From contig NC_006039.1 in assembly GCF_000002515.2 (NCBI RefSeq), positions 1,302,001-1,366,000 of the forward strand: a stretch of 64,000 bases of DNA, written 5' to 3'. The notes beneath the pieces are model-generated. The model saw only the letters and a program-made list of their open reading frames with translations, was not told the origin of the DNA and searched no databases. Each line of letters starts with the position of its first letter. The stretch's first letter is position 1. The position numbers and the translations under genes are program-made. The DNA comes from Kluyveromyces lactis. Taxonomy: Eukaryota > Ascomycota > Saccharomycetes > Saccharomycetales > Saccharomycetaceae. This document shows, piece by piece, positions 30,183 to 39,569 of the stretch.

Positions 30183-32285
30183 TTATTCTGAATCTGGGTT
30201 GGTTATATGCAATCCTGTTCCAGCGGTACCGCGGTAGTAACCGAAATCTGCTACGTCAAGCTCGTAATCATCGTCAGCATTCGAAATGCTAGATTTATGA
30301 GATTTGGGATTAGTGTCACCTTTTTCATGTACTGCAGGAGTACATGGCTTTTGAGATTCTTCAATCAGGTTATATTTCCGTAGATCTAGTGGTAGCTGTG
30401 GACTGTACGTTACGTCTAGAGTACCGCTTCTCATTCTACCAGCATTTCTCGTGAAATAGCTGGATACAGTATCTGATCTTTTCAAGCGCGTTTGGGAAAC
30501 TTCGTCATGAATTCTTTGTTTTGGGTTCTCACGCAACGGTGCCATTAAATCATCGCTATCGTATGCCTCATCACCAGGAATATCATCAAGAATATCTTGG
30601 TCTGCCTCGGAAATTTTTTCATCCTTGTTGAACAAAGTATGAAATTCCTTAGTATGATCAACTTTTGTGGACTCGGTATTGAATTTGAGGCCTGTAGTAC
30701 TGTTATTTTCCTCTTCTTCTTCCTCTTCTTTTGTAGTTTCAAGTGATAATAGCTTCTGTTTGGCCTTGCCGTGCTTTATACCGACTTGTCTAGTACTTGT
30801 TCGTATTGTAACTTTGATATTTTGTGGTTGTTCAAGAGTATTCTTGTTCTTCAAAGCATAAGGTAGATCTGGAGGCAACTGTAAGGAATTTGACGTGGGG
30901 AAGTACAAGAGCCGTAGCTCTTCTATGTAGCTTGAGATGAGTCGAACATTTTTATCTGGAATCGATCCCTTGGTCAAACTTTTCTTGAATTCTGATGACG
31001 GAGTCGTGTTGATGGTGTCGTTATCAATGGACTTTGCTTCCAGTGCTGAAGATTGACGAGATTCAGTATTACTTAATAACGAAGATGCTGCACCTTTTTT
31101 AGATGAAGATAAAGAACTGCGTCTTGCCAGCGATGCGGTTATGGAATTGGTATCTGTATTCATGTAAGAATTATCATCTTCACTCGTGCTGTCATTGAAA
31201 TAAAAGTTTGGTTTTTCTTCGTTAACTACTCTGAAATTCCTTCTTTCGTACTCTGATCCACCTATCATTTGATATAAATCATCTTCATCTGTACTTCCAT
31301 GCTCTTGTTCTGGCTCTGGCATTTGATCATAACCCGCTTCGTATTCGTGCAGATCCGCATAATTTTCTTCGGATTCAGAGCCAGAGGTTTGGTCGGCGTT
31401 TGTAACGACAAATCGCGAGGATGTTGGAATGCCTCCTACATCACTTAAAGATGAGGCGGCAGTGCTTTGTTGGAGATCGGTAATCGCATTCTTTTTGTTA
31501 ATGGACTCGTTGAAGGAAAACATTTCATCCATGGACGGTTCACCATCAGAATAGTTAACATCGGATTCACTGATATCTTCGGTGGCTTCAGATCTCCCAT
31601 ACAAAGGTGTTATATTCTTGGCGCTCTCAGCATCACTAACAGTATCAACTTTTGTGTCTAGTTGTCTAAGAGGTATTTCCCCTCCATCCGAGTAACCAGG
31701 AGTATTCTCAACGTCAGCGCTGGATTGGTTGATAAAATCATCCAAATGATCCACCAGTTGTTCAACCTCTGATCTTTGACGCTGATGGCCGGGCTGAAAG
31801 TTCTGTTCATCCATTTGTTGTTCCAGGTCTCTTACTTGCGGAGTTGTGAATGACTGCTGCGGTGATTTACCAGATTTTACTTCCGCAGGTGATGTAGAGG
31901 ATATCGTTCCGGTTTCCATACCAGTAGATGTAACAGTGGAAACAGATGGTTCTGATTTTAGAGGTCTCCTAAAATTACTTATATCTACCGGTGGAGGCGG
32001 CCTACGTCTTCCAATGGTAGCCTGACGTATTGGTATGTTTTGTTGCAGCCTCTCCGCTTGAGGGCCTTTATTATTATCATTGGTTTTCAATTCTGATAGC
32101 GGTTCGACCTCATCTTTCAGCATTTGGGTATTATTCAGAGGCTGCTTGTGTAAGGGCTTGTGTTGCGGCAAAGCTTTAGCGCTAGAGGAGTTACGGCTAT
32201 TGCTAGTTTCTTGGGATTTATTCCTTTGATCCTGGTTGGAGCCTCCGAAGAATAAAAAGGATTTCCTTTTACTTCTTTCAAACAT
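30183..32285 (-). CDS. YDR239C: Uncharacterised Ser/Asp-rich protein, YDR239C orthologue
   Basis: A 700-residue hydrophilic protein without a catalytic domain I can recognise. Its place between SEC26 and SNU56 on the same strand makes it the YDR239C orthologue (about 764 residues, function unknown). Features are a basic Ser/Asn N-terminus, a polyproline-like RRRPPPPVDISNF near residue 95, long acidic Ser/Asp/Glu tracts (~200-360) and a conserved-looking island SYIEELRLLYFP...LPPDLPYAL near 465-490. A glutamate cluster lies near 525, and the tail is YELDVADFGYY. The start is the ATG at 32285; the frame opens earlier only with TTG. Confidence 0.8.
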   Translation of the reverse strand: MFERSKRKSFLFFGGSNQDQRNKSQETSNSRNSSSAKALPQHKPLHKQPLNNTQMLKDEVEPLSELKTNDNNKGPQAERLQQNIPIRQATIGRRRPPPPVDISNFRRPLKSEPSVSTVTSTGMETGTISSTSPAEVKSGKSPQQSFTTPQVRDLEQQMDEQNFQPGHQRQRSEVEQLVDHLDDFINQSSADVENTPGYSDGGEIPLRQLDTKVDTVSDAESAKNITPLYGRSEATEDISESDVNYSDGEPSMDEMFSFNESINKKNAITDLQQSTAASSLSDVGGIPTSSRFVVTNADQTSGSESEENYADLHEYEAGYDQMPEPEQEHGSTDEDDLYQMIGGSEYERRNFRVVNEEKPNFYFNDSTSEDDNSYMNTDTNSITASLARRSSLSSSKKGAASSLLSNTESRQSSALEAKSIDNDTINTTPSSEFKKSLTKGSIPDKNVRLISSYIEELRLLYFPTSNSLQLPPDLPYALKNKNTLEQPQNIKVTIRTSTRQVGIKHGKAKQKLLSLETTKEEEEEEENNSTTGLKFNTESTKVDHTKEFHTLFNKDEKISEADQDILDDIPGDEAYDSDDLMAPLRENPKQRIHDEVSQTRLKRSDTVSSYFTRNAGRMRSGTLDVTYSPQLPLDLRKYNLIEESQKPCTPAVHEKGDTNPKSHKSSISNADDDYELDVADFGYYRGTAGTGLHITNPDSE

Positions 32286-32699
32286 GGTGAACTGCCACAA
32301 TGCCAGCGTATAATGGGCTTACTGAAAGATGAAGTGGAGCTTTCTTGGGTTTTGCTTTGTCACTTCACTCTTTGTTTTATTGCCCTTGAAAAGCTATTTT
32401 CTATTTAAATTATTATGTTTCAGCATGCTTCGATAGTAAGGTTGGCAAATTCATTTGCAATCGAGGAATTAAAGAAATACTCGGACACAGATAAAGAGGG
32501 AGGTGATGACTTGTAATGGGGGGAAATACGGGGGGCCTAGTCCCAAATTTATGTACGTTATGTCTATACTACATTAATTTTATCATTAGTGGTATACTAT
32601 AGGGGATACATTCTAATAAATGATAACCATAAACCTCCGACCACATTCCCATTGAAGGCGATGAGGAATTAAATTTTGTTTGAACATAAGACAGTGGGA
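32286..32699. other. YDR239C-SNU56 intergenic region
   Basis: A 414-bp spacer upstream of YDR239C and downstream of SNU56, with a short G-rich stretch near 32517-32536. No gene is seen. Confidence 0.5.
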
Positions 32700-34088
32700 T
32701 CAGATACTCCCGGTTTCTAATAGTGTTAGGATCATTTCCAATGCCACTTTGCACTTTCCACCTACTCCACCTACACTTATGACCCTCGTTGCACTTGGTG
32801 GAGGATCGATGTTTACAGAGATGGGTAGCTGTTCAAACCATGTATTTGATTCATGAATGGTTTGTAAGTTTAGAATAACCACATTACAGTTCGTCTTGGA
32901 TTTTATTTGATTCAAATTATCGTATATTAAATCAATTTGGCTTCTAGGATATTTCACATATGACTTAATAATCTGAAATGCAGACTTCTCAGTTACTTTA
33001 GATATAGAAGCTTTGATCGTCGCGATACAGTATCTGTGTAAATCTTGCGAAGATACGACTGAGTGTTGTGGAGCTCTGGACGGTGTATTATGTTGAAGTC
33101 TTCGTTCATTAACTTTGATCGGTATATTGTTGCCTCCCTTATATCTTGAAGTAGCAGTAACTGCCTTTTGTCTGAGGTTTGTGGGCGATGCAGCAGCACT
33201 ATTTTTCAGCTTTGTATCCTTAGAAGCCTTTGCTGCTATAGTTAGTTCCTTTTCGTTGTATTGTTGAAGTTCCGTCATAAACGTTTCCAATTCTTTATTG
33301 TCAATATCGATCAATCGCTTGTTCTTTCTATTCAAAAATTCAGGATCCAATAGTCCTTTCAAAAAGGCTAACTCACTGAAGCTAGATACTATTCGCTGTC
33401 TCTCATGATTCGCTTTATGTTCTAGTAGTTCGGTGACAGAGCCATTTACAGGACGAAATTTCCATTCATTTAGTATGTTTAGTAGACCTTTCATCCAATC
33501 CCAGATAGTTTCACCCTCAAAATAGATCTCTTTGAAGTGTTGTATGCTACAGACAGTCGCCAGTTGACACTTGAATGGTCTTGGCTTAGAAGCCTTTCTG
33601 AATAAAAGATCAGAGGTACTTTCCGTTTGCGCTACTTTGACAGATTTATGAACCAAAACCGTTCCTCGCAGGAGAGACGCAGAGTTTATATCCCAGTATT
33701 TCACATTCGTAGGTGTAGCTCCAGTTTTATGAAGGTAGTTCAATATTGCAGTTACAGCAACACATCCTTCTAGTAGCGTGAAAGACTTGAGCTCGATGAA
33801 CATCTCATACAATGTAATTGTATCTAACTCCAAAGCTCTTTTCAAATCTGCAAGGAAAATCGGGAGTTTCAGGCGCTGTTCTGGCGTAATTTTTATGAAC
33901 ACTTGGCTGTATTTTATTTTCTTGTCTATAGGTAATTGAGCGACACTTTGGTCCTCTGTTACATTGGATAGAACCTTCCATAAGTCATCGGTTTTGGATT
34001 TATTAGGCACTAACGTTGTTTGTTGTTTCTTATTTGGAGAATGGCGAAAGTCTGCAGAGGCCGGTCTCTGCCTTTTCTTTCCATACAT
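32700..34088 (-). CDS. SNU56: U1 snRNP protein Snu56
   Basis: A 462-residue protein matching Snu56 (YDR240C, about 492 residues), a yeast-specific U1 snRNP component. The N-terminal ~20 residues are basic. A helical region follows (~45-270). The linker at 290-350 is basic and Ser/Asn-rich. The C-terminal ~110 residues resemble a KH-like fold (motif VISVGGVGGKCKVALEMILTL). Recognition rests on synteny with SEC26/YDR239C and on general sequence resemblance. Confidence 0.85.
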   Translation of the reverse strand: MYGKKRQRPASADFRHSPNKKQQTTLVPNKSKTDDLWKVLSNVTEDQSVAQLPIDKKIKYSQVFIKITPEQRLKLPIFLADLKRALELDTITLYEMFIELKSFTLLEGCVAVTAILNYLHKTGATPTNVKYWDINSASLLRGTVLVHKSVKVAQTESTSDLLFRKASKPRPFKCQLATVCSIQHFKEIYFEGETIWDWMKGLLNILNEWKFRPVNGSVTELLEHKANHERQRIVSSFSELAFLKGLLDPEFLNRKNKRLIDIDNKELETFMTELQQYNEKELTIAAKASKDTKLKNSAAASPTNLRQKAVTATSRYKGGNNIPIKVNERRLQHNTPSRAPQHSVVSSQDLHRYCIATIKASISKVTEKSAFQIIKSYVKYPRSQIDLIYDNLNQIKSKTNCNVVILNLQTIHESNTWFEQLPISVNIDPPPSATRVISVGGVGGKCKVALEMILTLLETGSI

Positions 34089-34576
34089 TATAGAGTGCTT
34101 GTATCCCTTATATAGGATCTTAATTAATGGGATGGAAGGTTATCTTAATCTTGGGCAACATATTCCGTTAGTACTTCACGAATGTTACTTAATATGATGT
34201 TTTCTTTTATTTGGTTTCTGTTACTGTTAGAAAAAACGCTGGTATACAAATCGAGACAGAATACACAAATTGCAGAGTGCTTTTAACGATAGTAATCTAT
34301 ATGATTTGATGACTTCGGTACATAGATATTAATATTTATTTTACAGATAGGTGGGTGTAAGTAGATGCTCGAATCAACTGGTATATGCCAATTGGAAATT
34401 AGTCTTGCAGTCTCAGTATATGCATTGCAAGAAGAGTTCAAAAATAGTAGTTGTGAAGTGGAAGTAGTTGGGGTTAATTAAACAAGCCAACACCAGGAAG
34501 CAATTAACGAAACACTCGGTGTTTTGCGATTATAACTTTCTCTTTTCCGGTTGTTCTGTCGACAGTTTTCATATCT
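34089..34576. other. SNU56-NHP2 intergenic region
   Basis: A 488-bp A+T-rich spacer between two minus-strand genes. Nothing is recognised. Confidence 0.5.
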
Positions 34577-35026
34577 CTACAAAGAGCTTACTTCCTTAAC
34601 AATTTCATCGAATGCAGCACGGTATTCTTCTTCCTTAGCCTTAGCATCTTTCTTCTTGTTAGAGCCTGGAACGATGAATACAACAGAAGTAGGTCTCTTG
34701 GTGGCACCAGCAGAACCTAGATCTTGCTTCGAGGGCACAAAGATATATGGAACAGATTGGTCTTCACACAAAACTGGCAAGTGAGAAATAACATCTTGTG
34801 GGAAAATATCACCAGCAATGACTACTAACCCTTTATCACCCTTTCTCAAAGCCTTGACAACCTCTTTGACACCTCTTTTGACATTCTTAGCCTTGGAAGC
34901 CTTCTTGACGGTCTTTAACACCTTTTTGTTCAGTTTCTTTGATGCTAGAGGTTTTGCAAATGGTAGAACGGCAGGAAGTCTAGCTTCGTAGTTGTCTTCT
35001 GTTGATACACTCTTATCCTTGGCCAT
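34577..35026 (-). CDS. NHP2: H/ACA snoRNP protein Nhp2
   Basis: A 149-residue L7Ae-family RNA-binding protein, matching Nhp2 (YDL208W, about 156 residues). It is a core subunit of H/ACA snoRNPs that guide pseudouridylation of rRNA in the nucleolus. The N-terminal ~50 residues are basic (KKLNKKVLKTVKKASK). The L7Ae signature includes KRGVKEVVKALRKGDKGLVVIAGDIFP and VPYIFVPSKQDLGSA. The start is at MAKDKS (35026), which gives the usual length; an upstream extension is weak. The promoter carries a perfect PAC box and an RRPE (listed). Confidence 0.95.
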   Translation of the reverse strand: MAKDKSVSTEDNYEARLPAVLPFAKPLASKKLNKKVLKTVKKASKAKNVKRGVKEVVKALRKGDKGLVVIAGDIFPQDVISHLPVLCEDQSVPYIFVPSKQDLGSAGATKRPTSVVFIVPGSNKKKDAKAKEEEYRAAFDEIVKEVSSL

Positions 35027-35154
35027 CTTTGTTATTATGTATAGTTCTTCACTGTTCCCCTGGTTCAAATAGAGCGAGCAATTGATTGAGAAAGGAATCA
35101 ATATCACATCAGCAAGATAGGTTCATCGATTCATTCAACAGTTCAATTCTCATA

Positions 35155-35162
35155 CTCATCGC
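35155..35162 (-). promoter_or_regulatory. PAC box of NHP2
   Basis: CTCATCGC on the plus strand is GCGATGAG in the NHP2 direction, the exact PAC element of ribosome-biogenesis genes (bound by Dot6/Tod6 in S. cerevisiae). It lies 129 bp upstream of the ATG. Confidence 0.75.
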
Positions 35163-35184
35163 TCTTCTTTTTGTTAACAAAAAA

Positions 35185-35194
35185 TGAAAATTTT
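35185..35194 (-). promoter_or_regulatory. RRPE of NHP2
   Basis: TGAAAATTTT matches the rRNA-processing element (Stb3-type). It sits 22 bp beyond the PAC box, farther from NHP2. Confidence 0.65.
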
Positions 35195-35614
35195 CCAGTA
35201 CCGAGTAACATGAAAAAGAAATAAAGTATCAATTACAGTAGGGACGACATAAATTAATCCATGCGACACATAAACAACTTTTCAGAATATCGTGCCAGCG
35301 TCTTGTTTCGGAGGTGGTACATAGCAGTTGTAGAAATGTCCATCGCCTAACATTATTCTGGATGAGTCCCTTTAATTTCATACAAAACTTGGAGTTTTAA
35401 ATGGCGAACAATATGTACAATGATTAAACTCTGTAGGAGAAATTAGCTGTTCCAGGTGCAGGGCATTATTGTCCTGTGATCACTTCACTTGTATAATTAA
35501 ATACTTTAAAAGGTTTAAATACTCCATATACCTCTTAATGTCAGGCAATGTAGTCTTAGTAAACCTTGAAGTTTGGTTATAGCATCATTGAAAATTACAA
35601 CACACAAGTAACTT

Positions 35615-35713
35615 CTCTCGGTAGCCAAGTTGGTTTAAGGCGCCAGACTGTAATTTGAAAACACAAAGCAATTTGTAATCTGGAGATCGGGCGTTCGACT
35701 CGCCCCCGGGAGA
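35615..35713 (+). tRNA. tRNA-Tyr (GTA) with 24-nt intron
   Basis: The acceptor stem CTCTCGG pairs with CCGGGAG plus discriminator A (35713). The A box and the TTCGACT T-loop are present, and the anticodon stem CCAGA pairs with TCTGG. The anticodon GTA is at 35650-35652. The intron lies at 35654-35677, directly after the base following the anticodon, which is the canonical site. The spliced RNA is 75 nt, near-identical in body to S. cerevisiae tRNA-Tyr. Confidence 0.96.
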
Positions 35714-35719
35714 CTTATC

Positions 35720-35726
35720 TTTTTTT
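35720..35726 (+). terminator. Pol III terminator of tRNA-Tyr
   Basis: A run of seven T starts 7 bp after the mature 3' end. Confidence 0.8.
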
Positions 35727-35983
35727 CGTTTCCATTTTGTTTTTGATCATGATCGTTTTCACTAAAGAAAAGTTCCAACCTTGAAGTTTATTGAAAACAC
35801 TTTGGCCTGCGATGAGATGAACATGGAAGATGTGTGCTCGACAAGATACAGTTTTCACCGTTATAATACGGTATCTGTTGTTGCATAAATTGGACGGTTC
35901 AAACTGTTTGCTTGTTCGAGGTCATTAAAGAATACTTGGTTTGGCAAATTGCCAAATATTAAGGTCATCGTCATCAATATATT

Positions 35984-36997
35984 ATGACTGGGGATTGGAA
36001 GAACCGACCAGCAAGGGTTCAGTTACAGGAGTCTGACCTACCTTCATCAGTACCGCCTCAGACGGGTTTGGCTTTCAACGTATGGTACAACAAATGGTCA
36101 CAGGGGCAAAGTGGGTCCACTAGGTTCGTCACACCGTACTCGCTTGATCCCGAGAACGATTCTGGTATCACTAAAGGTGATAAAGAGGGTCGGATTCATT
36201 TCTGTTTGTATTTCGCTAAGGGAATGTGCTGTTTAGGCAAAAATTGTCGGTACTTGCATCATATTCCAGAGCCAGATGATTTTGCGAGGTTAGCTTTGCA
36301 TTCCTCTGCGTTAGATTGTTTTGGAAGAGAGAAATTTGCTGATTATAGAGATGATATGGGTGGGGTAGGTTCCTTCAAGAAACCTAACCGTGTCTTATAC
36401 GTGGGTGGTATTACAGGGGCACTCAACAACAAAACTTTGAAACCACATCAGATTGAGAATAGAGTGAAATACAAGTTCGGGAAACTTGGAGAATTGGATT
36501 CTGTTCGATACGTGGAGAGTAAGAATTGTGCCTTTGTCAAGTTCAAATTACAGTGTAACTCCGAATTTACTAAGGAAGCAATGGGCAATCAGACTCTATT
36601 AATACCAACCGATAAAGAGTGGGATCTAAGGAAGGAGGGAACTGGGTTGCTTGTGAAATGGGCGAACGAGGATCCTAATCCAGCTGTACGAAAGAGAGAA
36701 TTGGAAGAACAAACCCAAGAGACTTTGAAAGCTATAAAACAACTAGTGGCTAGTACTGAAGGCACTGTAAATCAAAAACGTAAAGTTGAAGAAATCAACG
36801 AAGTGAGAGATTCGCAGGCGAACAGTCGTGAAAGATTCAGCATTAGGGAGAATGCAATCATAGATAAGACTATTTTAGATAAGTTGAAACAAAGGAAAGT
36901 GACTATTACCAATACCAACGTTGCTGCAAATATAACAGTTTCAAAACCATCGTCGGTTTTACCTTTGGTAACCCAATATTCATCTGATGAAGACTAG
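35984..36997 (+). CDS. CWC2: Splicing factor Cwc2 (Prp19-complex)
   Basis: A 337-residue RNA-binding protein matching Cwc2 (YDL209C, about 339 residues). It links the NineTeen complex to the spliceosome's catalytic RNA by contacting U6. A CCCH zinc finger (CLYFAKGMCCLGKNCRYLH) occupies ~73-91 within the Torus region. An RRM starts near 136 (NRVLYVGGITG) with its second RNP motif CAFVKFK. The C-terminal ~110 residues are charged. Orientation and position beside NHP2 match YDL208W-YDL209C. Confidence 0.95.
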   Translation: MTGDWKNRPARVQLQESDLPSSVPPQTGLAFNVWYNKWSQGQSGSTRFVTPYSLDPENDSGITKGDKEGRIHFCLYFAKGMCCLGKNCRYLHHIPEPDDFARLALHSSALDCFGREKFADYRDDMGGVGSFKKPNRVLYVGGITGALNNKTLKPHQIENRVKYKFGKLGELDSVRYVESKNCAFVKFKLQCNSEFTKEAMGNQTLLIPTDKEWDLRKEGTGLLVKWANEDPNPAVRKRELEEQTQETLKAIKQLVASTEGTVNQKRKVEEINEVRDSQANSRERFSIRENAIIDKTILDKLKQRKVTITNTNVAANITVSKPSSVLPLVTQYSSDED

Positions 36998-37438
36998 ATT
37001 TCGTGAAGTCATGTGACACATTGACTTTTCCAGATTAGGTATATTTTGGATTACTGGTTGCCGTCATGAACAACATCTAGCGGATTTCAGATTTGTTTTA
37101 CTGACATTGCAAATATTTGAAATGAATATAAAAGCTATCAATGCCTGGTTTTCAAATTATGTCGAAGTTGTTTTGTCGAGTTCACTTACTTGAACTTCGT
37201 CAGTCTACGGTTTGGCCTTCATCAAAAAACACGATAATTTTGAATCAGACATCCGAAAAAATGGAAGACAAGGCACAGGCTCAAACAAGAACGCATGAAT
37301 CGTCAGACCATTGGGTATTTCCAGGATTGACCTGGAATCCTAAATGCATTATTAGCTAGCACACTGTAACTATTTACGTTAAATACTCTAATTCATATTG
37401 CATGACTCTAAAATTTCAAGGAAAAAAGTCTAGTCCTT
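36998..37438. other. CWC2 / PRP28 convergent intergenic region
   Basis: A 441-bp convergent spacer. A 72-codon ATG frame at 37141-37359 has no recognisable features and is probably chance. Confidence 0.55.
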
Positions 37439-39058
37439 TCATATAATAATTGGTTTGTATGAAGATTTGTCAACATTGTATTTCGACATAGCTTCTTTTG
37501 AGATGTAATTTTCTCCGGTGAAGTCGTTCTTTTTGACATAATCGAACAATTTAGCCATGGCAGAATGATCTTCCTCCTCGGTTAGAAAAGTAAGTGCAGT
37601 ACCAGTTTTACCAGCACGTCCAGTTCTACCTACACGATGCACAAAGCTGTCAAACGACTTAGGAAATTGTAGATTCACTACTAAAGAAACGTTAGGTATA
37701 TCGATACCTCTTCCAGCGACATCAGTAGCTATGAGAATATCTACTTTCCCATTTCTCAAAAGACTTAAAGAGTGTTCACGTTGTTCCTGTGATTTTGAGC
37801 CGTGAAGAGTTGTTGCTCGGAACCGAGCCTCTCTAAGTTTGTCGAATAACCAGTCAGCTGTTCTTTTGTAATTTATGAATATTATGATAGGAGCCTTGTA
37901 ATTTGGTAGGAAATCTTTTACAAGTATCTTAAGTTTTTCTTCTTCATCTGGAACATACCGTACTATTTGTTTAATTTTTGGTTTAGATTCTTCTCCTCCA
38001 ACCGTGACATAGCTTGGCTTTTTCAAATAGCCATTAGCAACTTTTTCTATGGTAGGTGAGAATGTAGCCGTAAACATCATTGTTTGTCTATTGGAAATTG
38101 TTTCTGTCTTTGCTAAAATTGTAGTCAACTGATCTTCAAAACCGAAATCTATCATCTTGTCCGCTTCATCCAACACTAACGTATTTACTTGCTTTAAAAA
38201 TAAAAGATGAGAATCTAGACAATCAAGTAACCTTCCGGGTGTAGCAACCAATATATCACATCCATCTCTTAGGTTTGCTGAAATTTCTTCCAAGGAATGT
38301 CCACCAACAATACTTACGATATTGCAAGGTCGTTTCCATAGTTTCGTAATTGATTGCCCCTCATGTTGTATTTGCTGTGCCAATTCTCTTGTTGGTGCTA
38401 ATACTAATGCCAAAGGACCATCATGTTTAGTAATTGAATTAAGTGGCGGTATACCGTGAAGTTTTATAAGAATTGGAAGCAAAAATGCAAGTGTCTTACC
38501 AGAACCAGTACTAGCAACACCAATGAAGTCTCTATTGTTTATAACATTCGGTATTGTACTGCGCTGAATGGATGTTGGCTCGTTGTAGTGCAAATCATTT
38601 GTAATAATGTTTAACAAATCTTCCGGAATTAACTTTAATTCGTGCCAGTTTCTTAGAGGTTTCTCTACTGTTCCACCTTTACTCGAGATATTAAAGTCTT
38701 CAGATAGAATCCTCCAATCCCTAGTGCTCATCTCTTCATATTTCTTTTCAGACCAATGCTTCCCCAAGTAATTGTCGACAATACTTTCATCTTCATTTTG
38801 TCGTTTCTTCAAAAGGTCGGCGGATTTTCTTGCTAGGAATAGTAAATCATCTGGTTCATTAGATACTTGTTCCTCGTATAGTTCGTCTTCGTCGAGATTC
38901 CTATAATTATCTTTCCTCTTGATAACGGTGTGTGACAATGCCTTTGACGCTTCTTCTTCTTCTGGTTGTGGAAATGTTCGTTTCTTGATCAGAAACCGAG
39001 GTTTCTTCGCAGGAACTGTGTCTGATATTAAGTCATCAATACTGACGGGCCTTAGCAT
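37439..39058 (-). CDS. PRP28: DEAD-box RNA helicase Prp28
   Basis: A 539-residue DEAD-box ATPase matching Prp28 (YDR243C, 588 residues), which exchanges U1 for U6 at the 5' splice site. Motifs are the Q-motif region PTSIQRSTIP, motif I ASTGSGKT (~180), PTRELAQQ, TPGRLLD, motif II DEAD (~297), motif III as TAT, ATDVAGRGIDIP and HRVGRTGRAG. The basic N-terminal ~140 residues are shorter than in S. cerevisiae. It shares a divergent promoter with PEX5, as YDR243C does with YDR244W. Confidence 0.94.
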   Translation of the reverse strand: MLRPVSIDDLISDTVPAKKPRFLIKKRTFPQPEEEEASKALSHTVIKRKDNYRNLDEDELYEEQVSNEPDDLLFLARKSADLLKKRQNEDESIVDNYLGKHWSEKKYEEMSTRDWRILSEDFNISSKGGTVEKPLRNWHELKLIPEDLLNIITNDLHYNEPTSIQRSTIPNVINNRDFIGVASTGSGKTLAFLLPILIKLHGIPPLNSITKHDGPLALVLAPTRELAQQIQHEGQSITKLWKRPCNIVSIVGGHSLEEISANLRDGCDILVATPGRLLDCLDSHLLFLKQVNTLVLDEADKMIDFGFEDQLTTILAKTETISNRQTMMFTATFSPTIEKVANGYLKKPSYVTVGGEESKPKIKQIVRYVPDEEEKLKILVKDFLPNYKAPIIIFINYKRTADWLFDKLREARFRATTLHGSKSQEQREHSLSLLRNGKVDILIATDVAGRGIDIPNVSLVVNLQFPKSFDSFVHRVGRTGRAGKTGTALTFLTEEEDHSAMAKLFDYVKKNDFTGENYISKEAMSKYNVDKSSYKPIII

Positions 39059-39211
39059 GGTAAAGTGTGATACTTTCTACCCATCTTTACAATCGTGTAA
39101 TATTGCAATACCTTTGAGAAATGAGATGAGCTCCACCGTCTTAAAGCTTAAAGAACTTAAAGGCACAGTTTCTGATATTGTCGCCACGAATAACCTAATA
39201 CGGTATATGTC

Positions 39212-39218
39212 CGGGTAA
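39212..39218 (+). promoter_or_regulatory. Reb1-type site between PRP28 and PEX5
   Basis: CGGGTAA core, 154 bp upstream of the PRP28 ATG. It is a likely nucleosome-clearing site in a divergent promoter. Confidence 0.45.
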
Positions 39219-39264
39219 TAACATCGCCCCAAACCTGTTCCGAAAAATCATGGCGATAATCTCA

Positions 39265-39302
39265 ATCAATCTCTGGAGCTTTGAAAAACTCCAGAGATTG
39301 AT
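39265..39302. repeat. Perfect 14-bp inverted repeat, 10-bp spacer
   Basis: ATCAATCTCTGGAG (39265-39278) and its exact reverse complement (39289-39302) flank CTTTGAAAAA. It is midway in the PRP28/PEX5 promoter. The function is unknown. Confidence 0.9.
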
Positions 39303-39462
39303 GAATCATGATTTAAACAAACTAACCGAACACTTTCATGACATTGCCAAGGTTGAATTCATATATAACTGGATTCATCAACATATCAAATCTACATACT
39401 TTCTACGCAGAACTTGTCATTGTGTTCATTTGTTTGAGCTAGTAGCTTTATTATCAATCATC

Positions 39463-39516
39463 AAGGGAGCTAAAAGGGTTTACTAAGCATAGACTAAGGG
39501 AGCTCATCAAGGGAGG
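39463..39516 (+). repeat. Three AAGGGAG words upstream of PEX5
   Basis: AAGGGAGC at 39463-39470 and 39496-39503, and AAGGGAGG at 39509-39516. The first and third share the preceding CATC. They are 54-107 bp from the PEX5 ATG, in the core promoter or leader. Confidence 0.6.
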
Positions 39517-39569
39517 TGGTAGAGTTTAAAAACAAGAAAATATCCCATCTCATTTGACATAATACAATT

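Larger units (their letters stand above)
35027..35614. other. NHP2 promoter and upstream spacer
   Basis: A 588-bp region between NHP2 and the tRNA-Tyr gene. It holds the PAC and RRPE sites of NHP2 at 35155-35194. The remainder is A+T-rich without a recognised gene. Confidence 0.6.
39059..39569. other. Divergent promoter, PRP28 / PEX5
   Basis: A 511-bp divergent spacer containing a Reb1-type site (39212-39218), a perfect 14-bp inverted repeat (39265-39302) and three AAGGGAG words before PEX5. A 78-codon frame at 39250-39486 spans these signals and is unlikely to be coding. Confidence 0.6.

Noticed and set aside
37141-37359. 72-codon ATG frame between CWC2 and PRP28.
   Set aside because: No recognised motif and no neighbour support; short frames of this size occur by chance in convergent spacers.
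39250-39486. 78-codon ATG frame between PRP28 and PEX5.
   Set aside because: It overlaps an inverted repeat and promoter words and shows no domain; regulatory DNA is more likely.
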